Source of the DNA: Clostridia bacterium
GTDB taxonomy: Bacteria > Bacillota > Clostridia > Monoglobales > Monoglobaceae
Direction of reading: 5' to 3'
DNA length: 64,000 nt
NCBI GenBank assembly: GCA_017546145.1
Contig: JAFYXN010000010.1
Coordinates: forward strand, 50,202 to 114,201
Both the position numbers and the translations under genes were made by a program. A model generated the notes under the pieces. It did no database searches. It was not told the origin of the DNA and was given only the letters and a program-made list of their open reading frames with translations. How positions within the stretch are numbered: the first letter of the stretch is position 1; each line of letters opens with the position of its first letter. Below are positions 24,666 to 32,477 of this stretch, piece after piece.

Positions 24666-25326
24666 TTTTATTTTCCATTCCTTCAAATGCCATTTTTGCC
24701 GCGTTTTGCTCAGCATGTTTAAGTGTCTTACCGCTTCCCTTGCCTATAACCTTGTTTTTATAGATTGCTTCCACATAAAACATAGGGTCATGGTCCGGAC
24801 CGGTTTTGCTTATCAAACGGTAATTTACCACTTCAGAGCCTTTGTCGCGTTTCTGAAAATAAATCTGCAGCTCGGACTTGTAATTAATTTCACTTATAAC
24901 CTGAACATTTTTTATCTTGTCACCAAATGTTTTAAGCGTCCAGTCCCTTGCCTGCTCAAAACCGCTATCCAGATAGATTGCGCCAAGAACAGCCTCAAAG
25001 GTATCGGCAAGTATTGAGTCTTTGTGTTTTCCATCGCTCATTTTCTCTGACCTGCCAAACTTTATTCCACTGCCCAAATCCAGTTCACGCGACAATTGTG
25101 CAAGTGACTTTTCACAGACAAGTGATGCACGGATTTTTGTCAGTTCGCCCTCATCGCATTTGGGGAATAATTTGTATATCTCCATTGCAATAATATGCGA
25201 GAGCACACTGTCACCTAAAAACTCAAGTCTTTGATTGCTTTCTCTTTTGGTATCATTCGCAAAAGAGATATGGGTAAGCGCAAGTTCAAGCAAAGCTTTA
25301 TCATTAAAATTGTATCCTATATCCAT
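24652..25326 (-). CDS. rnc: Ribonuclease III
   Basis: A 224-residue double-strand-specific endoribonuclease for rRNA and mRNA processing. The signature RLEFLGDSVL (metal-binding Glu/Asp) is near residue 35, DTFEAVLGAIYLD is the second acidic motif, and a dsRBD (YKSELQIYFQKRD ... KTLKHAEQNAAKMAFE) fills the C-terminus. The N-terminus is short and begins MDIGYNFND. Located 93 bp after acpP, the common acpP-rnc pair. Confidence 0.97.
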   Translation of the reverse strand: MDIGYNFNDKALLELALTHISFANDTKRESNQRLEFLGDSVLSHIIAMEIYKLFPKCDEGELTKIRASLVCEKSLAQLSRELDLGSGIKFGRSEKMSDGKHKDSILADTFEAVLGAIYLDSGFEQARDWTLKTFGDKIKNVQVISEINYKSELQIYFQKRDKGSEVVNYRLISKTGPDHDPMFYVEAIYKNKVIGKGSGKTLKHAEQNAAKMAFEGMENKNEKV

Positions 25327-25383
25327 TTTTTCACCCTATCCACAGCCGCACATGAAGCAGCTTTATGGTAATAAAATCAAACG

Positions 25384-25408
25384 AACTGCCGTATTGCTGC
25401 GGCAGTCC
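25384..25408 (-). terminator. Weak hairpin between acpP and rnc
   Basis: Arms ACTGCCG/CGGCAGT with an 8-nt loop just after the acpP stop. The U-tract is poor, so partial termination or processing is as likely as a full stop. Confidence 0.35.
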
Positions 25409-25419
25409 GAATTATTGAT

Positions 25420-25650
25420 TTAGCATTTTGTGTTAATATAATTAACAGCATCTCCGACAGTTGAAATTTCTTCGGCTTCCTCGTCAGGGATTTCCACGTC
25501 AAATTCCTCTTCAAGTGCCATCATCAACTGTACCAAAGCCAGCGAGTCTGCCTCAAGGTCATTAATGAACGAAGCATCCATTGTAATCATGCTTTCATCA
25601 ATGTCAAGCTGCTCTGCTGTAATTTCTTTTACTTTTTCAAAAACATCCAT
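25420..25650 (-). CDS. acpP: Acyl carrier protein
   Basis: A 76-residue acidic ACP carrying acyl chains as phosphopantetheine thioesters in fatty acid synthesis. The 4'-phosphopantetheine serine is in [12 protein letters not shown] (the usual DSL triplet), and the acidic helix [16 protein letters not shown] follows. A promoter at 25682-25711 and an AGGAGG-type site precede it. The rest of the fab cluster is not in this window. Confidence 0.96.
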   Translation of the reverse strand: MDVFEKVKEITAEQLDIDESMITMDASFINDLEADSLALVQLMMALEEEFDVEIPDEEAEEISTVGDAVNYINTKC

Positions 25651-25681
25651 TTAGAAATCCTCCTTAATAGTCTGTACGAAT

Positions 25682-25711
25682 AATATAACATATAACTGAT
25701 ATATACGTCAA
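25682..25711 (-). promoter_or_regulatory. Promoter of acpP
   Basis: Minus-strand TTGACG (25706-25711) and TATATT (25682-25687) with an 18-bp spacer. Confidence 0.65.
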
Positions 25712-25751
25712 TATAAATTTTCGTTTATTTGCCTTAAAAAGTATTTTTTTC

Positions 25752-26291
25752 CTACTTGAATGTAATTAAATGTCGATTTTTTATAATATAGTCTATGCCG
25801 GAGTACACGGTAAGTACCACCGCAATAACAACCAGCCAGAAGGTGAGAGCAAAGCCACCAAAGCGCAGCGGAACAATCAAATCAATCATTACCGCAATAA
25901 GTGCCGCCATTTGAGAAACAGTTTTTGCCTTGCCCCACTGGCTTGCAGCAATAACTGTATTTTCGCCCATTGCAAGCTGACGGATTCCTGTGACAATCAA
26001 TTCTCTTGCAATTATAATCATCACAACCCATGAATTAATAAAGTCAGCGCCAATCCCCATAAGACAAACCAGTGCAGAAATTGTAAGAATTTTATCTGCA
26101 AGAGGGTCCATAAGCTTGCCAAAGGTTGTAACCTGATTATTCTTTCGAGCCAGATAACCATCAAGCTGGTCTGTGAGCGATGCAATTATAAAAATCGCTA
26201 CAGCCGCGATATAAAGCCCTGAAGTAATTGCCCACATAAATACAGGCACCATAATAACTCTTAGTAATGTAAGCATATTGGGTGTGTTCAT
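25752..26291 (-). CDS. pgsA: CDP-diacylglycerol-glycerol-3-phosphate 3-phosphatidyltransferase
   Basis: A 179-residue membrane enzyme that makes phosphatidylglycerol phosphate from CDP-DAG and glycerol-3-P. The CDP-alcohol phosphotransferase motif is intact: DQLDGYLARKNNQVTTFGKLMDPLADK gives D-G-x2-A-R-x8-G-x3-D-x3-D (positions ~40-66). Five or six hydrophobic segments are present. It follows rimO directly with no gap, and the rimO-pgsA order is typical of Clostridia. Confidence 0.95.
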   Translation of the reverse strand: MNTPNMLTLLRVIMVPVFMWAITSGLYIAAVAIFIIASLTDQLDGYLARKNNQVTTFGKLMDPLADKILTISALVCLMGIGADFINSWVVMIIIARELIVTGIRQLAMGENTVIAASQWGKAKTVSQMAALIAVMIDLIVPLRFGGFALTFWLVVIAVVLTVYSGIDYIIKNRHLITFK

Positions 26292-27623
26292 TTAAGCTTC
26301 CTCCCTTTCGGCTTCGCCGTATAAATCGTATTCAGTATAATCTGAAATCTTAACCTTTACAAAATCTCCTATATCCGGCTTATCCGAAGCCGTAAAGAAT
26401 ACCTTTCCGTCAATTTCCTCTGAATCGCCATAGGTTCTTCCGTAAAACATCTTTACAATCGCATCATAGCCTTCGGTCAGCACCTCAAAGGTCTTTCCTA
26501 CCTTCTTTTGGTTCAGTTCCTCTGAAACCGCCGACTGGTCGACCATTATCATCTCCTGACGGGCAAGCTTTTCTTCTTCATCAAGCTGTCCCGAAAGTCT
26601 TGCCGCAGGCGTTCCTTCCTCTTGCGAATATGCAAAAACGCCAAGCCTGTCAAATTCGGCATTGGTCACAAATTCCCGAAGTTCATCAAACTGTTCCTCG
26701 GTTTCGCCCGGAAACCCTGCAATTAGCGATGTTCTGAGAATGACATCAGGAATACGCTTTCTGAGCTTTTCGATAAGGCTGCAGATTTGCTGCTTATTGG
26801 TTTTTCTGCCCATAAGCTTTAAAATTTCATCGTTGCAATGCTGAATGGGTATATCAAGGTAGTTGCATATTTTTTCTTCGGTTGCAATGGTTTCGATAAG
26901 CTCATCCGTAACCAGCTCGGGATAGCAATAATGAAGCCTTATCCACCGTATACCGTCAATCTTGCATAATTTCTTCAAAAGCTCCGGCAACTTATACTCG
27001 CCGTAAAGGTCTTTGCCGTATCTTGTTGTATCCTGAGCAATCACAACAATCTCACGAACTCCGTCTTTTGCAAGTCGGGTTGCCTCTTCAACAATATCTT
27101 CCACACTTCGGCTTCTGTACTTGCCGCGGATTGAAGGAATAACGCAGTATGTGCAATGATTGTCACAGCCCTCGGCAATCTTAAGGTATGCCATATACCG
27201 CGGCGTGGTAACAACCCGCCGCAGCTTTGCATTCATATATGCATCGCCGCAATAAATCTCTGAACTTCCAGATTTATGGTTTTTAAGTACTTGTGCTATT
27301 TTATCATATTCATTTGTTCCTATAACAATGTCAACCTCGGGGATTTCGCGAAGCAATTCTTCTTTATATCTTTGGCTCATGCATCCTGTAACAACAAGAA
27401 TGCGGTTTTTGTCCTGTTCCTTATACTTTGCGTGTTCCAGTATACAATCAATCGACTCCTGTTTTGCAGAGTCAATAAATGCACAGGTATTCACAATCAT
27501 AATATCTGCGTCTTCTTCGCTTTCGGCTATCTCAAAGCCGCTATCCTCCAGTATTCCCAGCATCTCTTCAGCGTCAACAAGATTCTTTGAGCAACCGAGG
27601 GAAACCAGTGAAACCTTTTTCAA
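26292..27623 (-). CDS. rimO: Ribosomal protein S12 methylthiotransferase
   Basis: A 443-residue MiaB-family radical SAM enzyme that adds a methylthio group to the conserved Asp of ribosomal protein S12. The UPF0004 domain opens with VSLGCSKNLVDAE and has further Cys at ~residue 48 (VNTCAFID) and ~80 (GCMSQR). The radical SAM cluster CDNHCTYCVIP lies near residue 154, and a TRAM domain ends the protein (KTFEVLTEGYD onwards). SLGCSKNLVD distinguishes RimO from MiaB. Overlaps recX by 4 bp. Confidence 0.97.
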   Translation of the reverse strand: MKKVSLVSLGCSKNLVDAEEMLGILEDSGFEIAESEEDADIMIVNTCAFIDSAKQESIDCILEHAKYKEQDKNRILVVTGCMSQRYKEELLREIPEVDIVIGTNEYDKIAQVLKNHKSGSSEIYCGDAYMNAKLRRVVTTPRYMAYLKIAEGCDNHCTYCVIPSIRGKYRSRSVEDIVEEATRLAKDGVREIVVIAQDTTRYGKDLYGEYKLPELLKKLCKIDGIRWIRLHYCYPELVTDELIETIATEEKICNYLDIPIQHCNDEILKLMGRKTNKQQICSLIEKLRKRIPDVILRTSLIAGFPGETEEQFDELREFVTNAEFDRLGVFAYSQEEGTPAARLSGQLDEEEKLARQEMIMVDQSAVSEELNQKKVGKTFEVLTEGYDAIVKMFYGRTYGDSEEIDGKVFFTASDKPDIGDFVKVKISDYTEYDLYGEAEREEA

Positions 27624-28090
27624 AATTCCTCGCTCCTAACTGTAATTTTCAAGTTTTTAAAGCATTTATTTATCTCAGAAAGGCTGTATCCGCGCCGTGC
27701 AAGATGCGCTTTTGCCTTTTCAAGCTCGCGCCTGTCCGAAAACTCTTTATCGCCAAATCTCAGCTTAACATAACCTTCAAGCTGTTCATACGCATCAACA
27801 TCAACCGTCTCCGCCGCTTTGTCAATTACCGACCCCGCTATTCCTTTGGCATGAAGCTCCTGCTTGATACGAAACATTCCCTTCATACCCAAAACCATCG
27901 CATCGTGAATATAAAGCCGTGCATATTCTTCGTCATTAAGAATCCCTGCTCTGCAAAATTCTGAAACAGCAAGCTCTGCTGTATCTTGGTCAACCCCCTT
28001 GCGGACAAGACGCTGATACACCTCTTTGCAGGTATATGACTTGTATGACAAAAGTGCGGCAGCTATTTTTTTTGCTTTTTCAAGTTCCAT
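27620..28090 (-). CDS. recX: Regulatory protein RecX
   Basis: A 156-residue, all-helical RecX that binds RecA filaments and limits their activity. Seen: tandem three-helix repeats with ALLSYKSYTCKEVYQRLVRKG, EYARLYIHDAMVLGMKG and HLARRGYSLSEINKCF. The start at 28090 lies 4 bp after the recA stop, with AAATAAGG as the binding site; the longer frame overlaps recA. Arrangement recA-recX is conserved. Confidence 0.93.
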   Translation of the reverse strand: MELEKAKKIAAALLSYKSYTCKEVYQRLVRKGVDQDTAELAVSEFCRAGILNDEEYARLYIHDAMVLGMKGMFRIKQELHAKGIAGSVIDKAAETVDVDAYEQLEGYVKLRFGDKEFSDRRELEKAKAHLARRGYSLSEINKCFKNLKITVRSEEF

Positions 28091-28094
28091 AGCC

Positions 28095-29162
28095 TTATTT
28101 TTTCTTTGTTGGCTTTGGAACAGGCTTAAATTCGGTTGATACTGTTTCAGCTTCGTCGCTTTCAGCATCAACAAGCGGAAGTCCTGCCTTTTCTCTTATC
28201 TTGTTTTCAAGTTCAAGGCAAAGAGCCGTATCTTCTTCAAGAAGCTTTTTAACAGATTCTCTTCCCTGACCGAGTTTTTCGTCATTATATGAGAACCATG
28301 ACCCTGACTTTTTGATAATGCCAAAGTCAACACCTACATCAACTATGTTGCCGGTTTTGGAAATGCCCTCGCCGTAGATAATGTCGAACTCTGCCTCTTT
28401 AAACGGCGGAGCAACCTTGTTTTTAACAACCTTTACTCTTGTATGGTTACCTATTGCGCCCTCGTCGCCCTTAAGCGCCTCTACGCGTCTTACATCAAGT
28501 CTTACAGACGCATAATACTTCAGCGCACGTCCGCCGGCAGTTGTTTCGGGATTGCCAAACATAACGCCCACCTTTTCACGCAGCTGGTTTATAAAAATCG
28601 CTGTTGTGTTGGACTTGCTTACAACCGCTGTCAGCTTTCTAAGTGCCTGCGACATAAGTCTTGCCTGCAGACCCACATGAGAATCACCCATAAGGCCTTC
28701 GATCTCCTGTTTGGGAACAAGTGCCGCAACAGAGTCAATAACGATTACGTCAATTGCACCCGAGCGCACAAGCTGCTCGGTAATTTCAAGAGCCTGTTCA
28801 CCTGTGTCGGGCTGAGAAACAATAAGGTCATCAATCCTAACGCCAAGCTTTTCGGCATATACAGGGTCAAGAGCGTGCTCTGCATCAATAAACGCTGCTT
28901 CACCGCCCATTTTCTGTGCTTCAGCAACGATATGAAGTGCCACTGTGGTTTTACCTGATGATTCAGGTCCATAGATTTCAACAATACGACCTCTTGGAAC
29001 ACCGCCTATACCAAGTGCAATATCAAGTGACATTGAGCCTGTAGGGATTGCCTCTACCTCAGCATCGGTCTTCTCGCCCAGACGCATAACCGCACCTGCG
29101 CCAAACTGTTTTTCAATTTGTCCAAAGACATTTTCAAGAGCCTTTCTTTTCTCGTCCTGCAT
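28095..29162 (-). CDS. recA: Recombinase RecA
   Basis: A 355-residue RecA for homologous recombination and the SOS response. Walker [14 protein letters not shown], Walker B region [11 protein letters not shown], the loop L1 region [19 protein letters not shown] and L2 [18 protein letters not shown] are complete. The ATG at 29162 (AAAGGCGG upstream) gives the standard [11 protein letters not shown]-terminus; a longer frame covers the promoter. The promoter has no obvious Gram-positive LexA box (GAAC...GTTC) by eye. Confidence 0.98.
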   Translation of the reverse strand: MQDEKRKALENVFGQIEKQFGAGAVMRLGEKTDAEVEAIPTGSMSLDIALGIGGVPRGRIVEIYGPESSGKTTVALHIVAEAQKMGGEAAFIDAEHALDPVYAEKLGVRIDDLIVSQPDTGEQALEITEQLVRSGAIDVIVIDSVAALVPKQEIEGLMGDSHVGLQARLMSQALRKLTAVVSKSNTTAIFINQLREKVGVMFGNPETTAGGRALKYYASVRLDVRRVEALKGDEGAIGNHTRVKVVKNKVAPPFKEAEFDIIYGEGISKTGNIVDVGVDFGIIKKSGSWFSYNDEKLGQGRESVKKLLEEDTALCLELENKIREKAGLPLVDAESDEAETVSTEFKPVPKPTKKK

Positions 29163-29247
29163 TATAAAAACCGCCTTTCCAATAAAGCTTGAACCAATAA
29201 TTTTCATTATTTTTGCGGCAGAAACCCCATCTGCCAAAATCATACAT

Positions 29248-29276
29248 ATTGTATCATATATGTTATATAAAGTCAA
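29248..29276 (-). promoter_or_regulatory. Promoter of recA
   Basis: Minus-strand TTGACT (29271-29276) and TACAAT (29248-29253), spacer 17 bp. Confidence 0.78.
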
Positions 29277-29308
29277 GAATTTGTGTTTTTCTTCAAAAAT
29301 CATCCTTT

Positions 29309-29665
29309 TTAAATATATCCGTCATTACAAAGGCTTGGTATCTCAATTTTAAGAATATCGTCCATTTTGATTTCTGTTTTTACAATTGTAAGTTTTCTGA
29401 AAACCTTGTCAATTGCGCATACAACGCCTTCCTCAGAGACATATTCTCCGTCCGAGTAATATACTGCCTTTACCTTCATTCCCTTTTTAATGCAGCCGAG
29501 CTTTCGCGAAAGCTCGGCTGCTTCCTCGTCCGAAATTTCAATCTTTTCAACAAGAATCCGTTCTTTTTCTTTCAGCGCCGCATCAAGACCCTTAAGAGGC
29601 GAAAACGGAACAAACTGTTTTGCGCGGTCTGCGGGCGACATTTTGGCTTTTGGTCTATTCGCCAC
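29309..29665 (-). CDS. YolD-like protein paired with a Y-family polymerase
   Basis: A 118-residue protein with [20 protein letters not shown] and a beta-rich C-terminal half ([18 protein letters not shown]). YolD-like proteins sit beside UvrX/UmuC-type polymerases in Firmicutes and are thought to be the UmuD-like partner, though they are not related to UmuD. The start is GTG at 29665 with AGGAGG 8 nt upstream, inside the end of the polymerase gene (11-bp overlap), so translation is coupled. Confidence 0.78.
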   Translation of the reverse strand: MANRPKAKMSPADRAKQFVPFSPLKGLDAALKEKERILVEKIEISDEEAAELSRKLGCIKKGMKVKAVYYSDGEYVSEEGVVCAIDKVFRKLTIVKTEIKMDDILKIEIPSLCNDGYI

Positions 29666-30926
29666 TTTTATGACCTCCTATCTGGCGGTTACGTTCAAGC
29701 GTGGTCGCACTTTTTTCTAAATCCATACCCTTAAATACCGCATTTTTGCCAAACTGTTTTTTTATATTGACAAGTGCCTTTTGAATTTTGTTATGTTTTT
29801 GAGAGTTTTCATCCTCATCAAACAAACTAAGCTGCTGAAATACCTGTTCTTCCTCAATCAAATTGTTGCATGAGATATTCATCCTTCGCACAGGGTATGC
29901 AGGGTTTACAATTTTTCTGTAAAGCTGAACAATCAGCGGAATCAGCACCGAATCAGAGTTGGTTGGAGTATCAGGTGCAATACTTCCCCTTGCAGAATCA
30001 ACCGTCAACACATTGGAATAACCGACATTCAGCGTAACCGACTTAGTCACCACCCTTTTATCAACCATTTCAAGGCATAAAAGGTCCATCATTTCCTTGA
30101 CTATCAGCTCGCCTTCTGAAAATTCATAGTCACGCATAAGCACCTGTCCGCTTGTAAGGCAGGTTGTTTTTGGCTTATACGCTTTTATATCCTTCATCGT
30201 GACGGATTCCCTGCCCCACGCATGGTCAATTATCAGCTCTGCATCTATTCCAAATTTATTATACAGCAAGTCTTCATTGCATTTTGCAATACCCTCCATG
30301 GTATAAATACCCATTTGTGACAGGCGTCTTGCCGTACCTTCACCTATCCGCCAGAAATCGGTCAGAGGTTTATGCCTCCAAAGTGATTTTATATAGGTTT
30401 CTTCATCCAGAACCCCAATAAAATCACTGGCGTGCTTGGCTGTTATGTCCAGTGCAACTTTTGCAAGGTACAAGTTTGTACCTATACCGCAGGTTGCTCT
30501 TACACCCACCTTTTCAAGTACTTCATTCATCATTTTTTGTGCAAGCTGTTTTGCGGTTGTATTATACATCCTTAGGTAATCCGTAACATCAACAAACACC
30601 TCATCAATTGAATATACGTATATATCCTCTTTTGAAACAAAGCTAAGATATACAGCATAAATTTCTGCCGCATAGTCAATATACTTTTGCATTCTTGGCT
30701 CTGCAATTATATAATCTATGCTTTTGGGTATCTCAAAAATCCTGCATCTGTTTTTTACCCCATGCCGTTTCAAAGCCGGAGTAACAGCAAGACAAATAGT
30801 CTTTTCTGAACGCTCGGGGTCAGCCACAACAAGGTTGGTTGTCATGGGGTCAAGTCCTCGTTCAACGCACTCAACAGAGGCATAAAAGCTTTTGAGATCT
30901 ATACAAAGGTACATTCTGTTTTCCAT
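29655..30926 (-). CDS. Y-family DNA polymerase (UvrX/UmuC-like)
   Basis: A 423-residue translesion polymerase. Catalytic carboxylates are in CIDLKSFYASVE (Asp ~9) and YSIDEVFVDVT (Asp-Glu ~105); the IGTNLYLAKVALD finger region, LTDFWRIGEGTARRL (HhH-type thumb) and a little-finger domain follow. It lacks an obvious C-terminal beta-clamp motif, which I did not find by eye. UvrX-type polymerases with YolD are linked to UV-induced mutagenesis in Bacillus. A TATAAT-type -10 lies upstream (around 30956) with a poor -35. Confidence 0.9.
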   Translation of the reverse strand: MENRMYLCIDLKSFYASVECVERGLDPMTTNLVVADPERSEKTICLAVTPALKRHGVKNRCRIFEIPKSIDYIIAEPRMQKYIDYAAEIYAVYLSFVSKEDIYVYSIDEVFVDVTDYLRMYNTTAKQLAQKMMNEVLEKVGVRATCGIGTNLYLAKVALDITAKHASDFIGVLDEETYIKSLWRHKPLTDFWRIGEGTARRLSQMGIYTMEGIAKCNEDLLYNKFGIDAELIIDHAWGRESVTMKDIKAYKPKTTCLTSGQVLMRDYEFSEGELIVKEMMDLLCLEMVDKRVVTKSVTLNVGYSNVLTVDSARGSIAPDTPTNSDSVLIPLIVQLYRKIVNPAYPVRRMNISCNNLIEEEQVFQQLSLFDEDENSQKHNKIQKALVNIKKQFGKNAVFKGMDLEKSATTLERNRQIGGHKSGE

Positions 30927-31027
30927 AAAGTTTCTGCCTCCTTTATCTTATTAGTTTTATTATATCAGACTAATAAAAAATATACCAGTGTTTTTATATT
31001 TTTGTACCGCTTATTTAATGCAAAGAG

Positions 31028-31072
31028 CAAAGCGGCTTTGCCGCTCGCCTTGCGGAGCTTGTAGCCGCTTTG
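31028..31072. repeat. GC-rich inverted repeat in the gap after the carbohydrate operon
   Basis: Perfect 10-bp arms CAAAGCGGCT (31028-31037) and AGCCGCTTTG (31063-31072), with inner GCCGCTC/GAGC-like pairing. It has no U-tract. It is more GC-rich than its surroundings and may be a REP-type element. The rest of 30927-31137 holds only the polymerase leader. Confidence 0.5.
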
Positions 31073-31137
31073 TTTGCCTATATGTGTTTTGGCAAAGTCA
31101 AAATTTTGCCCAGGCATTAAATTGTTGTTTTATATAT

Positions 31138-31172
31138 AAAAGCGTGATGAAAGTAAAATCATCACGCTTTTT
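31138..31172. terminator. Bidirectional terminator after the FAD oxidoreductase gene
   Basis: Hairpin AAAAGCGTGATGA / TCATCACGCTTTTT with an 8-nt loop, immediately after the stop at 31182, with U-tracts on both strands. Confidence 0.9.
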
Positions 31173-31181
31173 GTTTATTAT

Positions 31182-32477
31182 TTATCCAAATATACGATTC
31201 TGCATTTTTTTAAAATCACTAAAGCTTACACCTTTTGGTATATCCCCCGATGCTGCACTTAATGCCGCAAGAATCCCTGCTGCACTTCCCGTTTCAACCG
31301 CATTGCCGGTCAGCCTGAATGTGGAATGTGCGTACATTTCTCCGCTTATACAGCGCCCTGCCATAATAACTGAGTCGTTATCCTTTGCAATAAGCGCGCG
31401 AAGCGGAATCTGATAGGGTTTACTTATTCTTCCCACGTCCACAACCCCGCCGCCGTTTTCGCATTTGGGGGAATGGATGTCTACTCTGTTTTGCACATCA
31501 CATATTGCGTCATCAAAGCAACTTCCCTCAAACACATCGTGTTCGGTTATTGAATAAACGCCCTCAATCTGTCTGCCCTCTCTGACACCTATCTGTTCTG
31601 CGGTAGCAACCAGATGAACATTCTTCCATGCACCGCCTAATTTTTTCAGTGCTTTTACCGTGTTATAAAGCTCATGTCTTGCATTTATTACCGACTTTGT
31701 AATTTTGTCGTTTTCATAGGCTTTTATGCCATATTCGTGATTGGACATAAGGGCAAAAATTCCGTCATCACTGAGCTGCATAAGTGTTGGCTGTGTATAG
31801 CTTGGTGTTATACCTGCACGCTGCATTTCAGCAAAGAGGTTCTTTTTGGGGTTGTTTCCGGCAATTGTTTCGCTGTTATTCATAAGCCTTACCTTTTCAA
31901 CATCAACTCCGCAAAGAAGCGCGATAAGGCTCATTGGCTGGGTGTTGCCCTCAGCATCTCCCGAGCGGAAAGAACAGCCTGACATAGCACCCAAATCGCC
32001 GTCGCCTGTGGCATCAATATATGCTTTTGCACTAAAATATTCAATCCCTGATTTTGAGTTTACCGCTATGTACTTAATACGTCTTTCTTCACTTTTAACT
32101 CCGCAAACACTTGCCCCAAAAAGGACATCTATTCCTTCAGCTACGCACTTTTGCTCAAGATAATGCTTCATTTCCTCAACATCACAAGAGAACTTTACTC
32201 CGTCTGCAATAAACCTGCCTGCGCCAATCTCAGAAAGCTCTGTAAACATTTCTTTAAGCAAGCCTTTGTCCGACTTGTTCTTTATGTCAAGAATCCACGT
32301 CAAAAGACCTGCTGTCCATATTCCGCCAAGGCAACTGTTGCGCTCTATGATGATAGTCCTTGCGCCTGCCCTTGCCGAGCAAACAGCAGCAGAAAAGCCT
32401 GCAGGGCCTCCGCCACATACTACTACATCATAATTCTTTATATTTTGTCGGTTTCCCAAGCATTCAAAATCAAGCAT
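31182..32477 (-). CDS. FAD-dependent oxidoreductase (FAD_oxidored, PF12831 type)
   Basis: A 431-residue flavoprotein with the Rossmann FAD motif VVVCGGGPAGFSAAVCSARAG at ~17-37 (GxGxxG), the ATGDGDLGAMSG motif near residue 155, and the C-terminal VIMAGRCISGEMYAHSTFR region that closes on FAD. No signal peptide, so cytoplasmic. Members often occur in carbohydrate loci beside Lpl-type ABC importers and are presumed to oxidise or reduce sugar-derived intermediates; the reaction is not known. It overlaps the GH31 stop by 1 bp (TAATG), so it is the last gene of the operon. Confidence 0.85.
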   Translation of the reverse strand: MLDFECLGNRQNIKNYDVVVCGGGPAGFSAAVCSARAGARTIIIERNSCLGGIWTAGLLTWILDIKNKSDKGLLKEMFTELSEIGAGRFIADGVKFSCDVEEMKHYLEQKCVAEGIDVLFGASVCGVKSEERRIKYIAVNSKSGIEYFSAKAYIDATGDGDLGAMSGCSFRSGDAEGNTQPMSLIALLCGVDVEKVRLMNNSETIAGNNPKKNLFAEMQRAGITPSYTQPTLMQLSDDGIFALMSNHEYGIKAYENDKITKSVINARHELYNTVKALKKLGGAWKNVHLVATAEQIGVREGRQIEGVYSITEHDVFEGSCFDDAICDVQNRVDIHSPKCENGGGVVDVGRISKPYQIPLRALIAKDNDSVIMAGRCISGEMYAHSTFRLTGNAVETGSAAGILAALSAASGDIPKGVSFSDFKKMQNRIFG

